58,385 bases of DNA from JBFLYO01 sp040756745 (lineage in GTDB: Bacteria; Bacteroidota; Ignavibacteria; UBA10030; UBA6906): NCBI GenBank assembly GCA_040756745.1, contig JBFLYO010000025.1, positions 1-58,385 of the forward strand, read 5' to 3'. The notes beneath the pieces were generated by a model, which saw nothing but the letters and a program-made list of their open reading frames with translations, did not search any database and was not told where the DNA came from. The position numbers and the translations under genes were made by a program. Shown here one piece after another: positions 35,384 to 44,598 of this stretch (position 1 is the stretch's first letter; each line of letters begins with the position of its first letter).

Positions 35384-38300
35384 ATGAAGTATCATGTGCG
35401 CTGGTCGCTCGTCCTCACGGCTGCGGCGGTGGTCGGCTCTGCCCCGCGTCTCCGGGCGATCGACGACAAGACACGGGATGAAATCCAGGCGGTCAAAGAC
35501 TATGTGCGCCTGATGCAAAGCAGGGTGCCTGCCGCTTCGGCAGATGTGACCACCGGGACGGTCCGCAAGGATGACCCGGGCATCGCAAAGACCGCGGCGA
35601 TGCAGGACCGGAAGTCGTATTTCATGAACGGCAACAAGATTGCCACGGAGGTCTACAATTACGGAGGCATTGCGCCGGGATATGGCCTCCTGCGCGGGGT
35701 GAACAACGTGGTGTGGCGAAACGTCTCATATGTCTTTCAATTCTGTCCCATCGTCGGGACATCGGTGCCGGATGCTCGGAATCCCGGGAGGCGGATCCAC
35801 ATTATTTCGGATGGGCTCAACGATTATCCGCAACAAGGGCTGAGGGAGGTAAGCCCGACGGGCGATACCCTCTGGCAGTGGCAGCCGCTCGCGGGCTATG
35901 CAGACCCTTCGCAGAAACATATGGCGTCAAATCCGGCACCGGACGAGGATCGCGACGGCAAACCCGACAGCTGGCCCCGCACCTGGTACAATCCCACGCT
36001 CGGGAAATATGTCTGGCCAGGGTACCTCTCACAAGATGCAACAAGCGCTGACCTGGAGGTGTTCTGGGCGATGGATGATCGGGAGAACGCTGAGTTTGAA
36101 TACTACCCCTTCCCGGGAGACTCGAGCAGGAAGGGAATCGGGCTGCAGGTGGACGGGCGCGGATTCCAGTGGAGCAACGCGCTGGCCGAGAACACCATTT
36201 TCTTCGTCTATACGATCACCAACGTCAGCGACAAGGACCTGGATACGGTCTTCTTCGGCATCTATGGAGATGCGGACGTCGGCGGAGGTTCGCCGGAGAA
36301 TGTTGACGACAATGGATTCTTCATCCCGCCCTACGACAGCACCGGTGCCGTCGAGAAGATCCCCGTGTATTCTCGCAGCCTGGTGTACTTCTGGGATCCT
36401 GACATGCGCGAGGGGCGCGGGCTTCCCGTGGGCTATATCGGGTGCAAATTTCTCGAGAGCCCGGGCAACCCCAACGATGGAATCGACAACGACGGCGACG
36501 GGGTCGTAGACGAACGTCAGGACGACGGGATCGACAACGACACGGATTGGAATCCGATTGGCGACGATCTGGGCATCGATGGCGTGGCCAACACCGGCGA
36601 TCCCGGAGAAGGGGACGGCGTACCCACCGCCGGACGAAAATTACCGGACGGATCACTTGACCCGCTCTATCCCGGCGAGCCGAACTTCGAGTTGACCGAC
36701 CTCGACGAATCCGATCAGATCGGGCTGACCAGCTTCAACAGCTGGACCTGGCCGAACGACCGCATTTCGGATGATGAGTCGATGTGGCGCCGCTGCATTC
36801 CCCGCAACTTCGGGAGCATCCAGCAGAACTCCGACATCGTGTTTATTTTTGGATCGGGGTACATTTCGCTCAAGAAGGGGGAGACGAAGCGCATTTCCAT
36901 GGCGCTGATCCTGGGGGAGTCACTGGACGACCTGCTCACCAGTGCGAAAACCGTCCAGACCATCTACAATCAAAACTACCGCTTCTTCAAGCCGCCGATT
37001 ACACCGCAAATGACGGCCGTCCCTGGCGACCGCAAGGTGAACCTCTATTGGGACACGCGCGCGGAAGAGAGCGTCGACCCGATCACCGGGAAGGACTTCG
37101 AAGGATATGTGATCTACAGGAGCACGGACCCCTCATTCAACGACATCCAAACGGTGACGGACGGCCGCGGCGCACAGTTCCTCCTCCAGCCGCTCAAAGA
37201 TGTCTCGGGCGTCGAAGCCAAGTTTGACGTGGCGTTCCGCGACGAGCCGTTTACCGATCTGAACCGCAACGGCACAAGGGACGCCGGAGAGCCGTTTGTC
37301 GATCTCAATAAAGACGGCATCTACTCCACACACATCGAAGACATCTGGAGAGGCTATCATCCCGTCCCATACCAGGACCGCGGCGTCCAGTACTACCTCG
37401 GGAACAATCGCGGCCTGGTACATTCGTATCTCGATTTGAACAATGTCATTAATGGGCAGACCTATTACTACGCTGTCGTGGCGTATGACCACGGCGATTC
37501 GGTCGGCATTCCGCCGACGGAGACGACGAAGAAGATCACCGTGGACCCCATCACATCAGAACTGGTTTTTGACGTCAACACGGCACAGGTCATCCCGGGT
37601 CCGCGCGCAAGCGGTTATGTTCCGCCCGCTGTCTCGTCGGACAACGTGACACACGCGGGGGGGTTCGGCACCGGAGATGTGCTGTTTGAAATCCTCAACG
37701 ATCTCACGGTCCAGGAAGGCGGAGAGTATGAGCTGATCTTCGGGGATTCAGTGAACCTCGGCCAGTACAAGATCCCGGCCAAGAACTACTCGGTGCTGGA
37801 CCGCCGCGTTCACACCGTTACCGTGACCTTGTTTGACACCAACTTCGCGTCACTCGGGCGCTCCAATGTTGCCGATGATGCCGAGTTGAAGGTGACAGAC
37901 AATTCGGGGGTCCAATTTGTTCGCGGTCAGGATTACCAGATCAACTTCCTCCAGGGTTCTGTCCGGCGGACCGGCACAAGCAGGATTCCGAATAACGCCT
38001 CAGTGAGCGTTTCATTCCGGTCCTACCCCATCCGGGAGAGCACCCGTCTCAAGGGCGAGGACGATAATCCTACCTTCGACGGGATCCGTCTCCGTGTGAT
38101 CGACGAGGATTCGCTGAAATACGATCCCGCGCGGTCAGGCTGGGTGCAGGGCAAGTCCAATCTCGACTTTACGGCCTTCCCGTCCTTTGTTTCCACGCGG
38201 AAGATCCGATACCCCGCGGACTACGAGATTGAGTTCGCGTCGACGGACATCGACACTGCACTAACGCGCGATGTGACCTTAAAACGCGTCCCCGTAAAGT

Positions 38301-38935
38301 ATACAGTTCGTGATGTGACCACAGGTGTTCCCCGCCGTGTTGCCACGTTCCTGGGTGAGCTGAACAGATCCAGGAACGCACAGTGGGATCCGGGCGAGGA
38401 AATCGCTTTTTTCAAGACGGGGAACGCGGGGACTGCGTCAGACACGATCACCTGGGGGGTGGTCGTGTCGGAACCGCTGGATACGACGATCACGCCCATT
38501 CTCCCCGGTGACGGCGACGTGCTCCGCATCAGCACCATGCGCCTGTTTGACGCCAGGGATCGCTTCCTGCTTACAACGTCTGCTGGCACGGTGAATAGGG
38601 CAATCGCAGCCGGGAGAATGGACAAGATTTATGTCGTGCCCAACCCGTACATCGCGGTGAACGAGATTGAGCCCGCCAACCGGCTGCCCGGCCAAACGCG
38701 CGGCGAGCGGCGCATCTACTTCGAAAACCTGCCACAGCGTTGCACCATCCGGATCTTCACCCTCAACGGAGACCTTGTGGCGACTCTGAACCATGACGCT
38801 GCCGTCGACAATGGACGCGAGTTCTGGAACCTGTTGAACCGCGACGGCTTCAGCGTGTCCTACGGCATCTACGTAGCCCATGTCGACGCGCCGGACATCG
38901 GGGAGAAACTCTTGAAGTTCGCGCTCATCAAGTGA
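35384..38935 (+). CDS. Giant secreted protein with calcium loops and variant sorting domain, cassette A
   Basis: 1,183 residues from ATG 35384 (GGAGAG 7 nt upstream), 14 bp after the receptor stop. Signal peptide to about residue 25. An N-terminal conserved domain contains the phrases NKIATEVYNYG, RTWYNPTLGKYVWPG and EYYPFPGDSS. An Asp-rich segment (~365-430; DGIDNDGDGVVDE, DGIDNDTDWNPIGDD) resembles thrombospondin type-3 calcium loops. Fibronectin-like domains follow (VNLYWDTRAEESVDP, FEGYVIYRSTD). The C terminus is a FlgD-like fold with VVPNPYIAVNE and FALIK rather than the QNYPNPFNP form. Clearly homologous along its length to the protein at 41073-44573. I do not recognise a named family. 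Confidence 0.85.
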   Translation: MKYHVRWSLVLTAAAVVGSAPRLRAIDDKTRDEIQAVKDYVRLMQSRVPAASADVTTGTVRKDDPGIAKTAAMQDRKSYFMNGNKIATEVYNYGGIAPGYGLLRGVNNVVWRNVSYVFQFCPIVGTSVPDARNPGRRIHIISDGLNDYPQQGLREVSPTGDTLWQWQPLAGYADPSQKHMASNPAPDEDRDGKPDSWPRTWYNPTLGKYVWPGYLSQDATSADLEVFWAMDDRENAEFEYYPFPGDSSRKGIGLQVDGRGFQWSNALAENTIFFVYTITNVSDKDLDTVFFGIYGDADVGGGSPENVDDNGFFIPPYDSTGAVEKIPVYSRSLVYFWDPDMREGRGLPVGYIGCKFLESPGNPNDGIDNDGDGVVDERQDDGIDNDTDWNPIGDDLGIDGVANTGDPGEGDGVPTAGRKLPDGSLDPLYPGEPNFELTDLDESDQIGLTSFNSWTWPNDRISDDESMWRRCIPRNFGSIQQNSDIVFIFGSGYISLKKGETKRISMALILGESLDDLLTSAKTVQTIYNQNYRFFKPPITPQMTAVPGDRKVNLYWDTRAEESVDPITGKDFEGYVIYRSTDPSFNDIQTVTDGRGAQFLLQPLKDVSGVEAKFDVAFRDEPFTDLNRNGTRDAGEPFVDLNKDGIYSTHIEDIWRGYHPVPYQDRGVQYYLGNNRGLVHSYLDLNNVINGQTYYYAVVAYDHGDSVGIPPTETTKKITVDPITSELVFDVNTAQVIPGPRASGYVPPAVSSDNVTHAGGFGTGDVLFEILNDLTVQEGGEYELIFGDSVNLGQYKIPAKNYSVLDRRVHTVTVTLFDTNFASLGRSNVADDAELKVTDNSGVQFVRGQDYQINFLQGSVRRTGTSRIPNNASVSVSFRSYPIRESTRLKGEDDNPTFDGIRLRVIDEDSLKYDPARSGWVQGKSNLDFTAFPSFVSTRKIRYPADYEIEFASTDIDTALTRDVTLKRVPVKYTVRDVTTGVPRRVATFLGELNRSRNAQWDPGEEIAFFKTGNAGTASDTITWGVVVSEPLDTTITPILPGDGDVLRISTMRLFDARDRFLLTTSAGTVNRAIAAGRMDKIYVVPNPYIAVNEIEPANRLPGQTRGERRIYFENLPQRCTIRIFTLNGDLVATLNHDAAVDNGREFWNLLNRDGFSVSYGIYVAHVDAPDIGEKLLKFALIK

Positions 38936-38955
38936 TCGACCAGGAGTCAAACATC

Positions 38956-39972
38956 ATGACATACGGACGATACATTGCGGGGACCGTGCTCCTTGCGCTG
39001 CTTGGCGCCCATGCCTCCGGCCAGACACTCACGAAGACGGGAACCACCGCCGCGGCCTTCCTGAAGTTTGGCGTCGGCCCCCGGGCAATCGGGATGGGGG
39101 GCGCGTTTACCGCAACGGCGGATGACATCACGTCCATGTACTGGAATGTCGGCGGCCTCGCGAACGTCTACGCCAATGAGGCATACTTCAATCACGCGTA
39201 CTGGTTTGCCGACGTCAACTTCGACTACGCTGCAGTCTCAACCCATATTCCGGGATTTGGATCGGTGGGCGCCTTCGTTACCGTGCTGTCTATGGACGAA
39301 ATGGAAGTCCGAACACTGGAACTACCGGAGGGAACCGGTGAACTCTTCAAAGCCGGCGGCCTTGCCGTTGGCCTCTCCTACGCACGCAACCTGACCGATG
39401 CGTTCTCCATCGGTTTTACTGCCAAGTATCTCCGGGAATATATCTGGAACTCTTCGGCGACGGGGTTCGCCATCGACATTGGCACCATGTATAGAATCCC
39501 GATCCTCAATGAAACCCGGCTCGCAGCCAGCATCAATAACTTCGGCACCAAAATGCAGCTCTCGGGACGGGACAATACGGTGATCATGCAGATCGGCGGC
39601 ACGCAGGGCAACATCGTCAACGCCGATTTGCAGCTCGATCAGTTCGACCTCCCGCTGCTCTTCCGCTTCGGTCTGGCCGTGGATGCGGTCAAGGCCGAGC
39701 CATCGCGGCTGACGCTCGCGCTTGATGCCGTGCATCCGAACGACAACACCGAATACCTGAATACCGGTTTGGAGTATGCCTGGAACGAGATTATCTTCCT
39801 GCGGGGCGGGTGGAAATCACTCCTCGAACGCGACGGCGAGCAGGGGCTCACGCTTGGCTTCGGTGTGAACGCCCCCATCATCGAATCGGTCCGCATCCGG
39901 GTCGACTACGCCTATCAGGATTTCGGCCGGCTGACCAACGTGCAGTACCTGTCGGTGGGAATGCGGTTCTGA
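38956..39972 (+). CDS. PorV/PorQ-like outer-membrane barrel, cassette A
   Basis: 338 residues from ATG 38956 (AGGAG upstream), 20 bp after the giant secreted gene. Signal peptide to about residue 22, then TTAAAFLKFGVGPRAIGMGGAFTA, the hallmark opening of PorV/PorQ (UPF0164-like) proteins, and ~14 amphipathic strands ending LSVGMRF. PorV in T9SS bacteria ferries cargo to the sortase on the surface; PorV-like paralogues beside cargo genes suggest dedicated partners. Shares strong local identity (SYARNLTDxFSIGF) with the barrel at 40005-41051. The two genes converge 32 bp apart. Confidence 0.88.
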   Translation: MTYGRYIAGTVLLALLGAHASGQTLTKTGTTAAAFLKFGVGPRAIGMGGAFTATADDITSMYWNVGGLANVYANEAYFNHAYWFADVNFDYAAVSTHIPGFGSVGAFVTVLSMDEMEVRTLELPEGTGELFKAGGLAVGLSYARNLTDAFSIGFTAKYLREYIWNSSATGFAIDIGTMYRIPILNETRLAASINNFGTKMQLSGRDNTVIMQIGGTQGNIVNADLQLDQFDLPLLFRFGLAVDAVKAEPSRLTLALDAVHPNDNTEYLNTGLEYAWNEIIFLRGGWKSLLERDGEQGLTLGFGVNAPIIESVRIRVDYAYQDFGRLTNVQYLSVGMRF

Positions 39973-40004
39973 TCCTCCCAGATCCTGATGACCCTACTCT
40001 TTAC

Positions 40005-41051
40005 CTACAGTCTCAACCCGAACGACATATACTGGACATCCTTCAGCCGGCCGTATTTGGCGAAGCCGTAATCAAGCTTGATGGTACCGACGGCGGGGAT
40101 GTTGTACTGCAGCCCAACGCCCCACGTGAGCCCCTGTTCGGTGTCGCGCAGGAATGCCGACTTAAAGCCGATGCGTCCGAAGACGATGTCCCGCCAGCCC
40201 GCTTCCAGACCACTGTTGACGTATTCCGTATTATCATTCGTGTGTGTCGCGTCGACGGCGGGTGTGATGCGGAAGTCTTCCGCAGGCCGCAACTCCCAGG
40301 CGAGTCCTATACGGAACGTGAGGGGGAGGTTGTAGCCCTCGGTGCGGTATTCCGATCCCACGTTGTTCGGCCCGCTTCCTACATCGCCGTTGGGGTCGGT
40401 GTTGAAGTACAGATCCCGTCCCTCGAGCTGCATCTGCGTACCGAAGTTCGTGATGCTCACCCCGAGGGTCAGGCCCTCGATCTCGAAGGCGTATAATGTC
40501 CCGACGTCGACGGCGAAACCCGTTGCGCTTTCACTCCAGACGACTTCACGGATGTATTTTGCGTTGAAGCCGATTGAGAAGCGGTCGGTCAGGTTGCGGG
40601 CGTAGCTGATTCCGATGCCGAAGGAGCTAGCGTCCCAGCGGCGTCCGTCGCCTTCGGGGTAGTCGACAGTGCGGACGATATCTTCCGGGACACGGAGCGA
40701 AACGATGGAGAGCCCGAAGGTACCCAGTTCGCCGATGGGCATCATGACTGCGGCGAAGTCATAATCGATTTCAGCCAGCCAGTTGACGTGGTTGAAGGTG
40801 AGCTCAGCGTTCACCGGCAGCCGTGAAAGGGCGGCGGGGTTCCAATAGATGGCGGAGATGTCGCCGGTCACCGCCGTCTGTGCGGCGCCCATGCCGATGG
40901 CCCGCGCTCCCACGCCAATCTTCAGAAACTGTGCCGCCGTGGTTCCCACCTTCGCGGTCGAGCGGAACAACTGCCCGTGTACGGGTGGTGCAAGCATTGC
41001 GCCCAACAGTGCCATCGTTACGGTGAGCCGGAGGGAGGTCAATGTTCTCAT
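40005..41051 (-). CDS. PorV/PorQ-like outer-membrane barrel, cassette B
   Basis: 348 residues with a signal peptide (MALLGAMLAPPVHGQ) and the family opening TTAAQFLKIGVGARAIGMGAAQTA. The C terminus MSFGLRL is a typical barrel end. GGAG lies 8 nt before the ATG. It is the last gene of cassette B, 21 bp after the giant secreted gene, and the mirror-image counterpart of the barrel at 38956-39972. Compared with that copy it has an extra loop of ~10 residues (NTDPNGDVGSGPNNVG). Confidence 0.88.
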   Translation of the reverse strand: MRTLTSLRLTVTMALLGAMLAPPVHGQLFRSTAKVGTTAAQFLKIGVGARAIGMGAAQTAVTGDISAIYWNPAALSRLPVNAELTFNHVNWLAEIDYDFAAVMMPIGELGTFGLSIVSLRVPEDIVRTVDYPEGDGRRWDASSFGIGISYARNLTDRFSIGFNAKYIREVVWSESATGFAVDVGTLYAFEIEGLTLGVSITNFGTQMQLEGRDLYFNTDPNGDVGSGPNNVGSEYRTEGYNLPLTFRIGLAWELRPAEDFRITPAVDATHTNDNTEYVNSGLEAGWRDIVFGRIGFKSAFLRDTEQGLTWGVGLQYNIPAVGTIKLDYGFAKYGRLKDVQYMSFGLRL

Positions 41052-41072
41052 GTGCTGGTCTCCAGGTCCTGA

Positions 41073-44000
41073 TCACTTGATCAACGCAAACCGGCCGATC
41101 TTCTCGCCGACGCCCGGCACGTCGACGTGATACAGATACACGCCGTAGGCGAGCCGTTGCCCTTCATACGAGAGCAGGTTCCACGATGCCATGCTGGTGT
41201 TATCGTTCTTCACGATGGTGTCCACCAGTTCTCCGATCAACGTGTAGATCCGGATGGTGCATTGGGGCGGAAGGTTACGGAACTGCAGGACCTTCTCTCC
41301 CCGTTGTGTGATGCTCGCCCCCGGTCCCTCCAGTCCGCTGTAGGCGACGTATGGATTCGGGACGACGTAGATATTGTCGAGCACCGATCCACCGGCTGCG
41401 CGCGGATCAAATCGTGCCGCCTGGGTCGTGAAAGTGTACTCGTCTCCGGGCTGGAACGGTTTCGTGGCTTTCACCATGTACGTGTTCCCTTCGGCCGGAA
41501 AGATGACCGTGCCCGGCGACGCGGGGACCAACAGGATACCCACCATCACGGGAATCGGGCTCTGGGGAGCATATTTCGGCGGCGTGATGATGACGAGTTC
41601 CCGTCCCGGCCGCCACATGCTGTCCGCCGAGGACCGCTCGACGATGACACGTATGCTTGATGTGTCCGTCCTGTTGATGAATTTGAACGGCACCGGGACA
41701 AGCCTGCGGCCGGCACTGTTGAGCAGCGTGTCGCTCGGGTACGCCCACTTGCCGTTTGCCAGTGTATCCGTGCGCCCCCACACCATGTCGATGTCGATCG
41801 GTGCCGGGCGGAAGGGGAAGGTGGAGGGGAGGGACACCGGCTTCTGGACACGCACCCGCAGCGAGGTGTTGTTCACTGTCGCCCAGGCACTGCGTGCCGA
41901 GTCGATCCCCAGCGGCTCGTCCTGCACGTAGACGCGCATCCCGTCGAATACCGGGTTGCTGTCTTCGCTGCTGAGCAGTCTACTTCCATAGACGGGGTAA
42001 TATTGATACGACGCGGTATATGTCCCGGCCGGAAGACTGCCTGTGCTTACCCCCCGGATTCTCCCCCCGGTGAAATCCAGCAGGTAATTCGAAGGGTCAA
42101 CGACTGCCCCCGAGGCGTTCTTCACGGTGACCGTTCCGGGGATCAGATTCCTTTTGGTGAAGGGAACGTAGATCGTGTCGCGTGATTCGAATTGCTCCGA
42201 CACAGGATTGGCCGCTGTGATGTCGTACGTGACGCCGCCGGTGGTACCTGTGCGGAAGAGGATGTCGTACCGGCCGTTATTCGGTACCGCATACTCTTCG
42301 AACACCTTGATGCCGACGCTGCCGGTAGCGATCCCTTGCCGGCGGGTGGCCTTGTAGTTCTCCCCTGCGACGGCGCGCACGGTGCCGGATGGGAGCGGAC
42401 CGGGCGTCACGTTGACCGTGTTGACGTCGAACTGCAGATCGTTGGTGATGGGGTCGCGCGTAATGGCGATCTGAGATTCGGTGGGCGGCAGATTCACCCC
42501 CAGCGTGTCAAAGCCGTGATCGTAGGAGGCCACCGCGTAATAGTACGTCTTTCCGTTGGTGACGGTGGAATCCACATACTCGTGTACGAGCCCGGTATTG
42601 GAACCAAGGTTGTACTTCACTCCCCGTCCAAGGTATTCGACCGGGTGAAGTCCGGACCATTGGTTGATCAGGTCGAATTGCGCCGGCTTGCCGTCGGCGC
42701 CGGTCATCGGTGAGCCGAGGAACGGCACCCCGTTCGCGTCGGTGACCGTGTAGACATCCGCAAACGTGTAGTCTTCACTTCGATAGATCTTGTATCCCTC
42801 GAAGTCGTTTGTGTTGGTCAACGGGTCGATCGCCAGTTCCGCCACGTTGTTCCAAAATAGCGTCACCCGTCCGTCGCCTGGTACCGCGGTCACTGTCGGT
42901 TTCGGAGGTGGCTGTGCGAAGAGGTAGTTTGCTTCGAGGACTCGCTGCGCCGTCTCCGAGTTCAGGACCAAGTCTGCGAAATTCTCACCCATCAGCAGCG
43001 CGATGGAGAACCGCTGTGTAGCACCCGGCGCGAGGGCGAACGGGCCCGAACCATACACAAAGACGTTATCGCCGGGAGACCGCAGCAGCTCCTGATCGAT
43101 GGCGATGCTGTCCGACGACAAAAGCTGCCAGAACAGGATGTCGTTCTTCGGGACGTTGGGGAGCGTGTTGGTATAGGGGAGAGCCCAGAAACTCGTGAGA
43201 CCGATCTGGTCCGACTCGCTCACATCGCGGATGCCGAAGTTCGGTTCCGAGACGAGCGTCCCGGCATTGTCATACCCGATATCCGGACGTCCGTTTCCCT
43301 CGCCAAAATCGCCCGTTCCGGGGATCCCGTCAAGGCCGACGTCGTTCTTCGCGGGGTCCCAGTCGCCGTCCTCGTCGCCGGACCAGCGCGGCTTCAGAGG
43401 CCCGTAGACCGTGACGTACTTCGCGGTGTCGGAGATCCCGGTGGAAAGCGGAACCGTCACGCCGTCGATGTAGATCCCGGCGTCGTTGAACGGGGACTCG
43501 TCCGTAATGCCGTCATCATCGTCGTCGATGAGGTTGGAGGAGTTGGTCGGCGATTCCAGGAATTTGAAGCCGAAGTAGCCGGTAGGCTGGTTGGCGTCGC
43601 CTTTGCCGTCGTCATCCCAGGCGAAGACCATGCTGCGTGCGCGCTGTGAGTATGCTTCGGCGAGAGGCCCGCGGGGCGGGATGAAGAACGCCCGGTCGTC
43701 ACCGTAGTCACCCGCGCCTCCGACATGCGGGTCGCCGTACATCCCGAAGTAGACTTTGTCGATCGTCTTCGGGCTCCGGTTGGTGACGCGATAGACCAGG
43801 AAGATGATGTCTTCCGCCAGCGGATTATTGAACTGGAAGAACCGGCATTCAAGATCGAGGCCGAGTCCGCGCTTCAACGAGTCGTTCGGGAACGGATAGT
43901 ATTGGTACTTCGCGTTCGTGTTATCGTCGACCACAAAGTACACCTCCTCATCCGGGGTGGTGGCGTCGTTTCCGAGGAACGCGGGCCAGACGTACCGCCC

Positions 44001-44573
44001 GAGGATGGGGTTGTACCAGCTCTCCGGCCAGCTGTGCGGCCGCCGCGCCAGGTCGCCGGCATTGTCTTTGCGATGGCTCCATGCCGCAATGTCCGCCTGC
44101 CCAGGAGCGGCATAGCCCGCCTTCGGCAGCCATCCCCACTTGACCGTGTTGTCCGGGGAATATCCGCCCTGGTTCGCGAGCCACATCCCGTCGTCAAGGA
44201 TATGCACTGTGTCGCCTCGCGTGTCGACCACCTCACCGGCAACCAGAGGTGTGAATTCAAAACCGTAGCCAAGACGGTTCCACACGAGGTCGGCGACGTT
44301 GCTCAACGTGTTCGGCCGGGTAATGTTGCCGTAGTTGTAGACCACGGTCGTGATCTTGTTCCCGCGGATGATCAGGCTCCGGATCTCTTTCGCGTCCCCG
44401 GTGATCTTGCTCATGATTTCGCTGGCGTGGCGGTCGAGGTAATCGATGACCCGCTGTATTTCCTCGGGGCTGGCCGTCTTGGGGTCGAACGTCTTCCAGT
44501 TGATCTCCTGCGCACCGAGCGGGAACGACATGAGCAGAGACATCGCAAGGAGTGTGAGGGTCAGTCGCTTCAT
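41073..44573 (-). CDS. Giant secreted protein with calcium loops and variant sorting domain, cassette B
   Basis: 1,166 residues from ATG 44573; an ATG four codons upstream (44585) is equally possible and neither has a ribosome site. Signal peptide KRLTLTLLAMSLLMSFPLGAQ. The domain order matches the cassette A protein: NKITTVVYNYG, ESWYNPILGRYVWPA, QYYPFPNDS, an Asp-rich segment (DDDDDGITDES, DEDGDWDPAKNDVGLDG), fibronectin-like FEGYKIYRSEDYTF, and the C-terminal VVPNPYVAYS...FALIK. It probably shares the function of its paralogue with different specificity. Confidence 0.85.
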   Translation of the reverse strand: MKRLTLTLLAMSLLMSFPLGAQEINWKTFDPKTASPEEIQRVIDYLDRHASEIMSKITGDAKEIRSLIIRGNKITTVVYNYGNITRPNTLSNVADLVWNRLGYGFEFTPLVAGEVVDTRGDTVHILDDGMWLANQGGYSPDNTVKWGWLPKAGYAAPGQADIAAWSHRKDNAGDLARRPHSWPESWYNPILGRYVWPAFLGNDATTPDEEVYFVVDDNTNAKYQYYPFPNDSLKRGLGLDLECRFFQFNNPLAEDIIFLVYRVTNRSPKTIDKVYFGMYGDPHVGGAGDYGDDRAFFIPPRGPLAEAYSQRARSMVFAWDDDGKGDANQPTGYFGFKFLESPTNSSNLIDDDDDGITDESPFNDAGIYIDGVTVPLSTGISDTAKYVTVYGPLKPRWSGDEDGDWDPAKNDVGLDGIPGTGDFGEGNGRPDIGYDNAGTLVSEPNFGIRDVSESDQIGLTSFWALPYTNTLPNVPKNDILFWQLLSSDSIAIDQELLRSPGDNVFVYGSGPFALAPGATQRFSIALLMGENFADLVLNSETAQRVLEANYLFAQPPPKPTVTAVPGDGRVTLFWNNVAELAIDPLTNTNDFEGYKIYRSEDYTFADVYTVTDANGVPFLGSPMTGADGKPAQFDLINQWSGLHPVEYLGRGVKYNLGSNTGLVHEYVDSTVTNGKTYYYAVASYDHGFDTLGVNLPPTESQIAITRDPITNDLQFDVNTVNVTPGPLPSGTVRAVAGENYKATRRQGIATGSVGIKVFEEYAVPNNGRYDILFRTGTTGGVTYDITAANPVSEQFESRDTIYVPFTKRNLIPGTVTVKNASGAVVDPSNYLLDFTGGRIRGVSTGSLPAGTYTASYQYYPVYGSRLLSSEDSNPVFDGMRVYVQDEPLGIDSARSAWATVNNTSLRVRVQKPVSLPSTFPFRPAPIDIDMVWGRTDTLANGKWAYPSDTLLNSAGRRLVPVPFKFINRTDTSSIRVIVERSSADSMWRPGRELVIITPPKYAPQSPIPVMVGILLVPASPGTVIFPAEGNTYMVKATKPFQPGDEYTFTTQAARFDPRAAGGSVLDNIYVVPNPYVAYSGLEGPGASITQRGEKVLQFRNLPPQCTIRIYTLIGELVDTIVKNDNTSMASWNLLSYEGQRLAYGVYLYHVDVPGVGEKIGRFALIK

Positions 44574-44598
44574 GGGGAGATCCATGCTGAATGATCGC

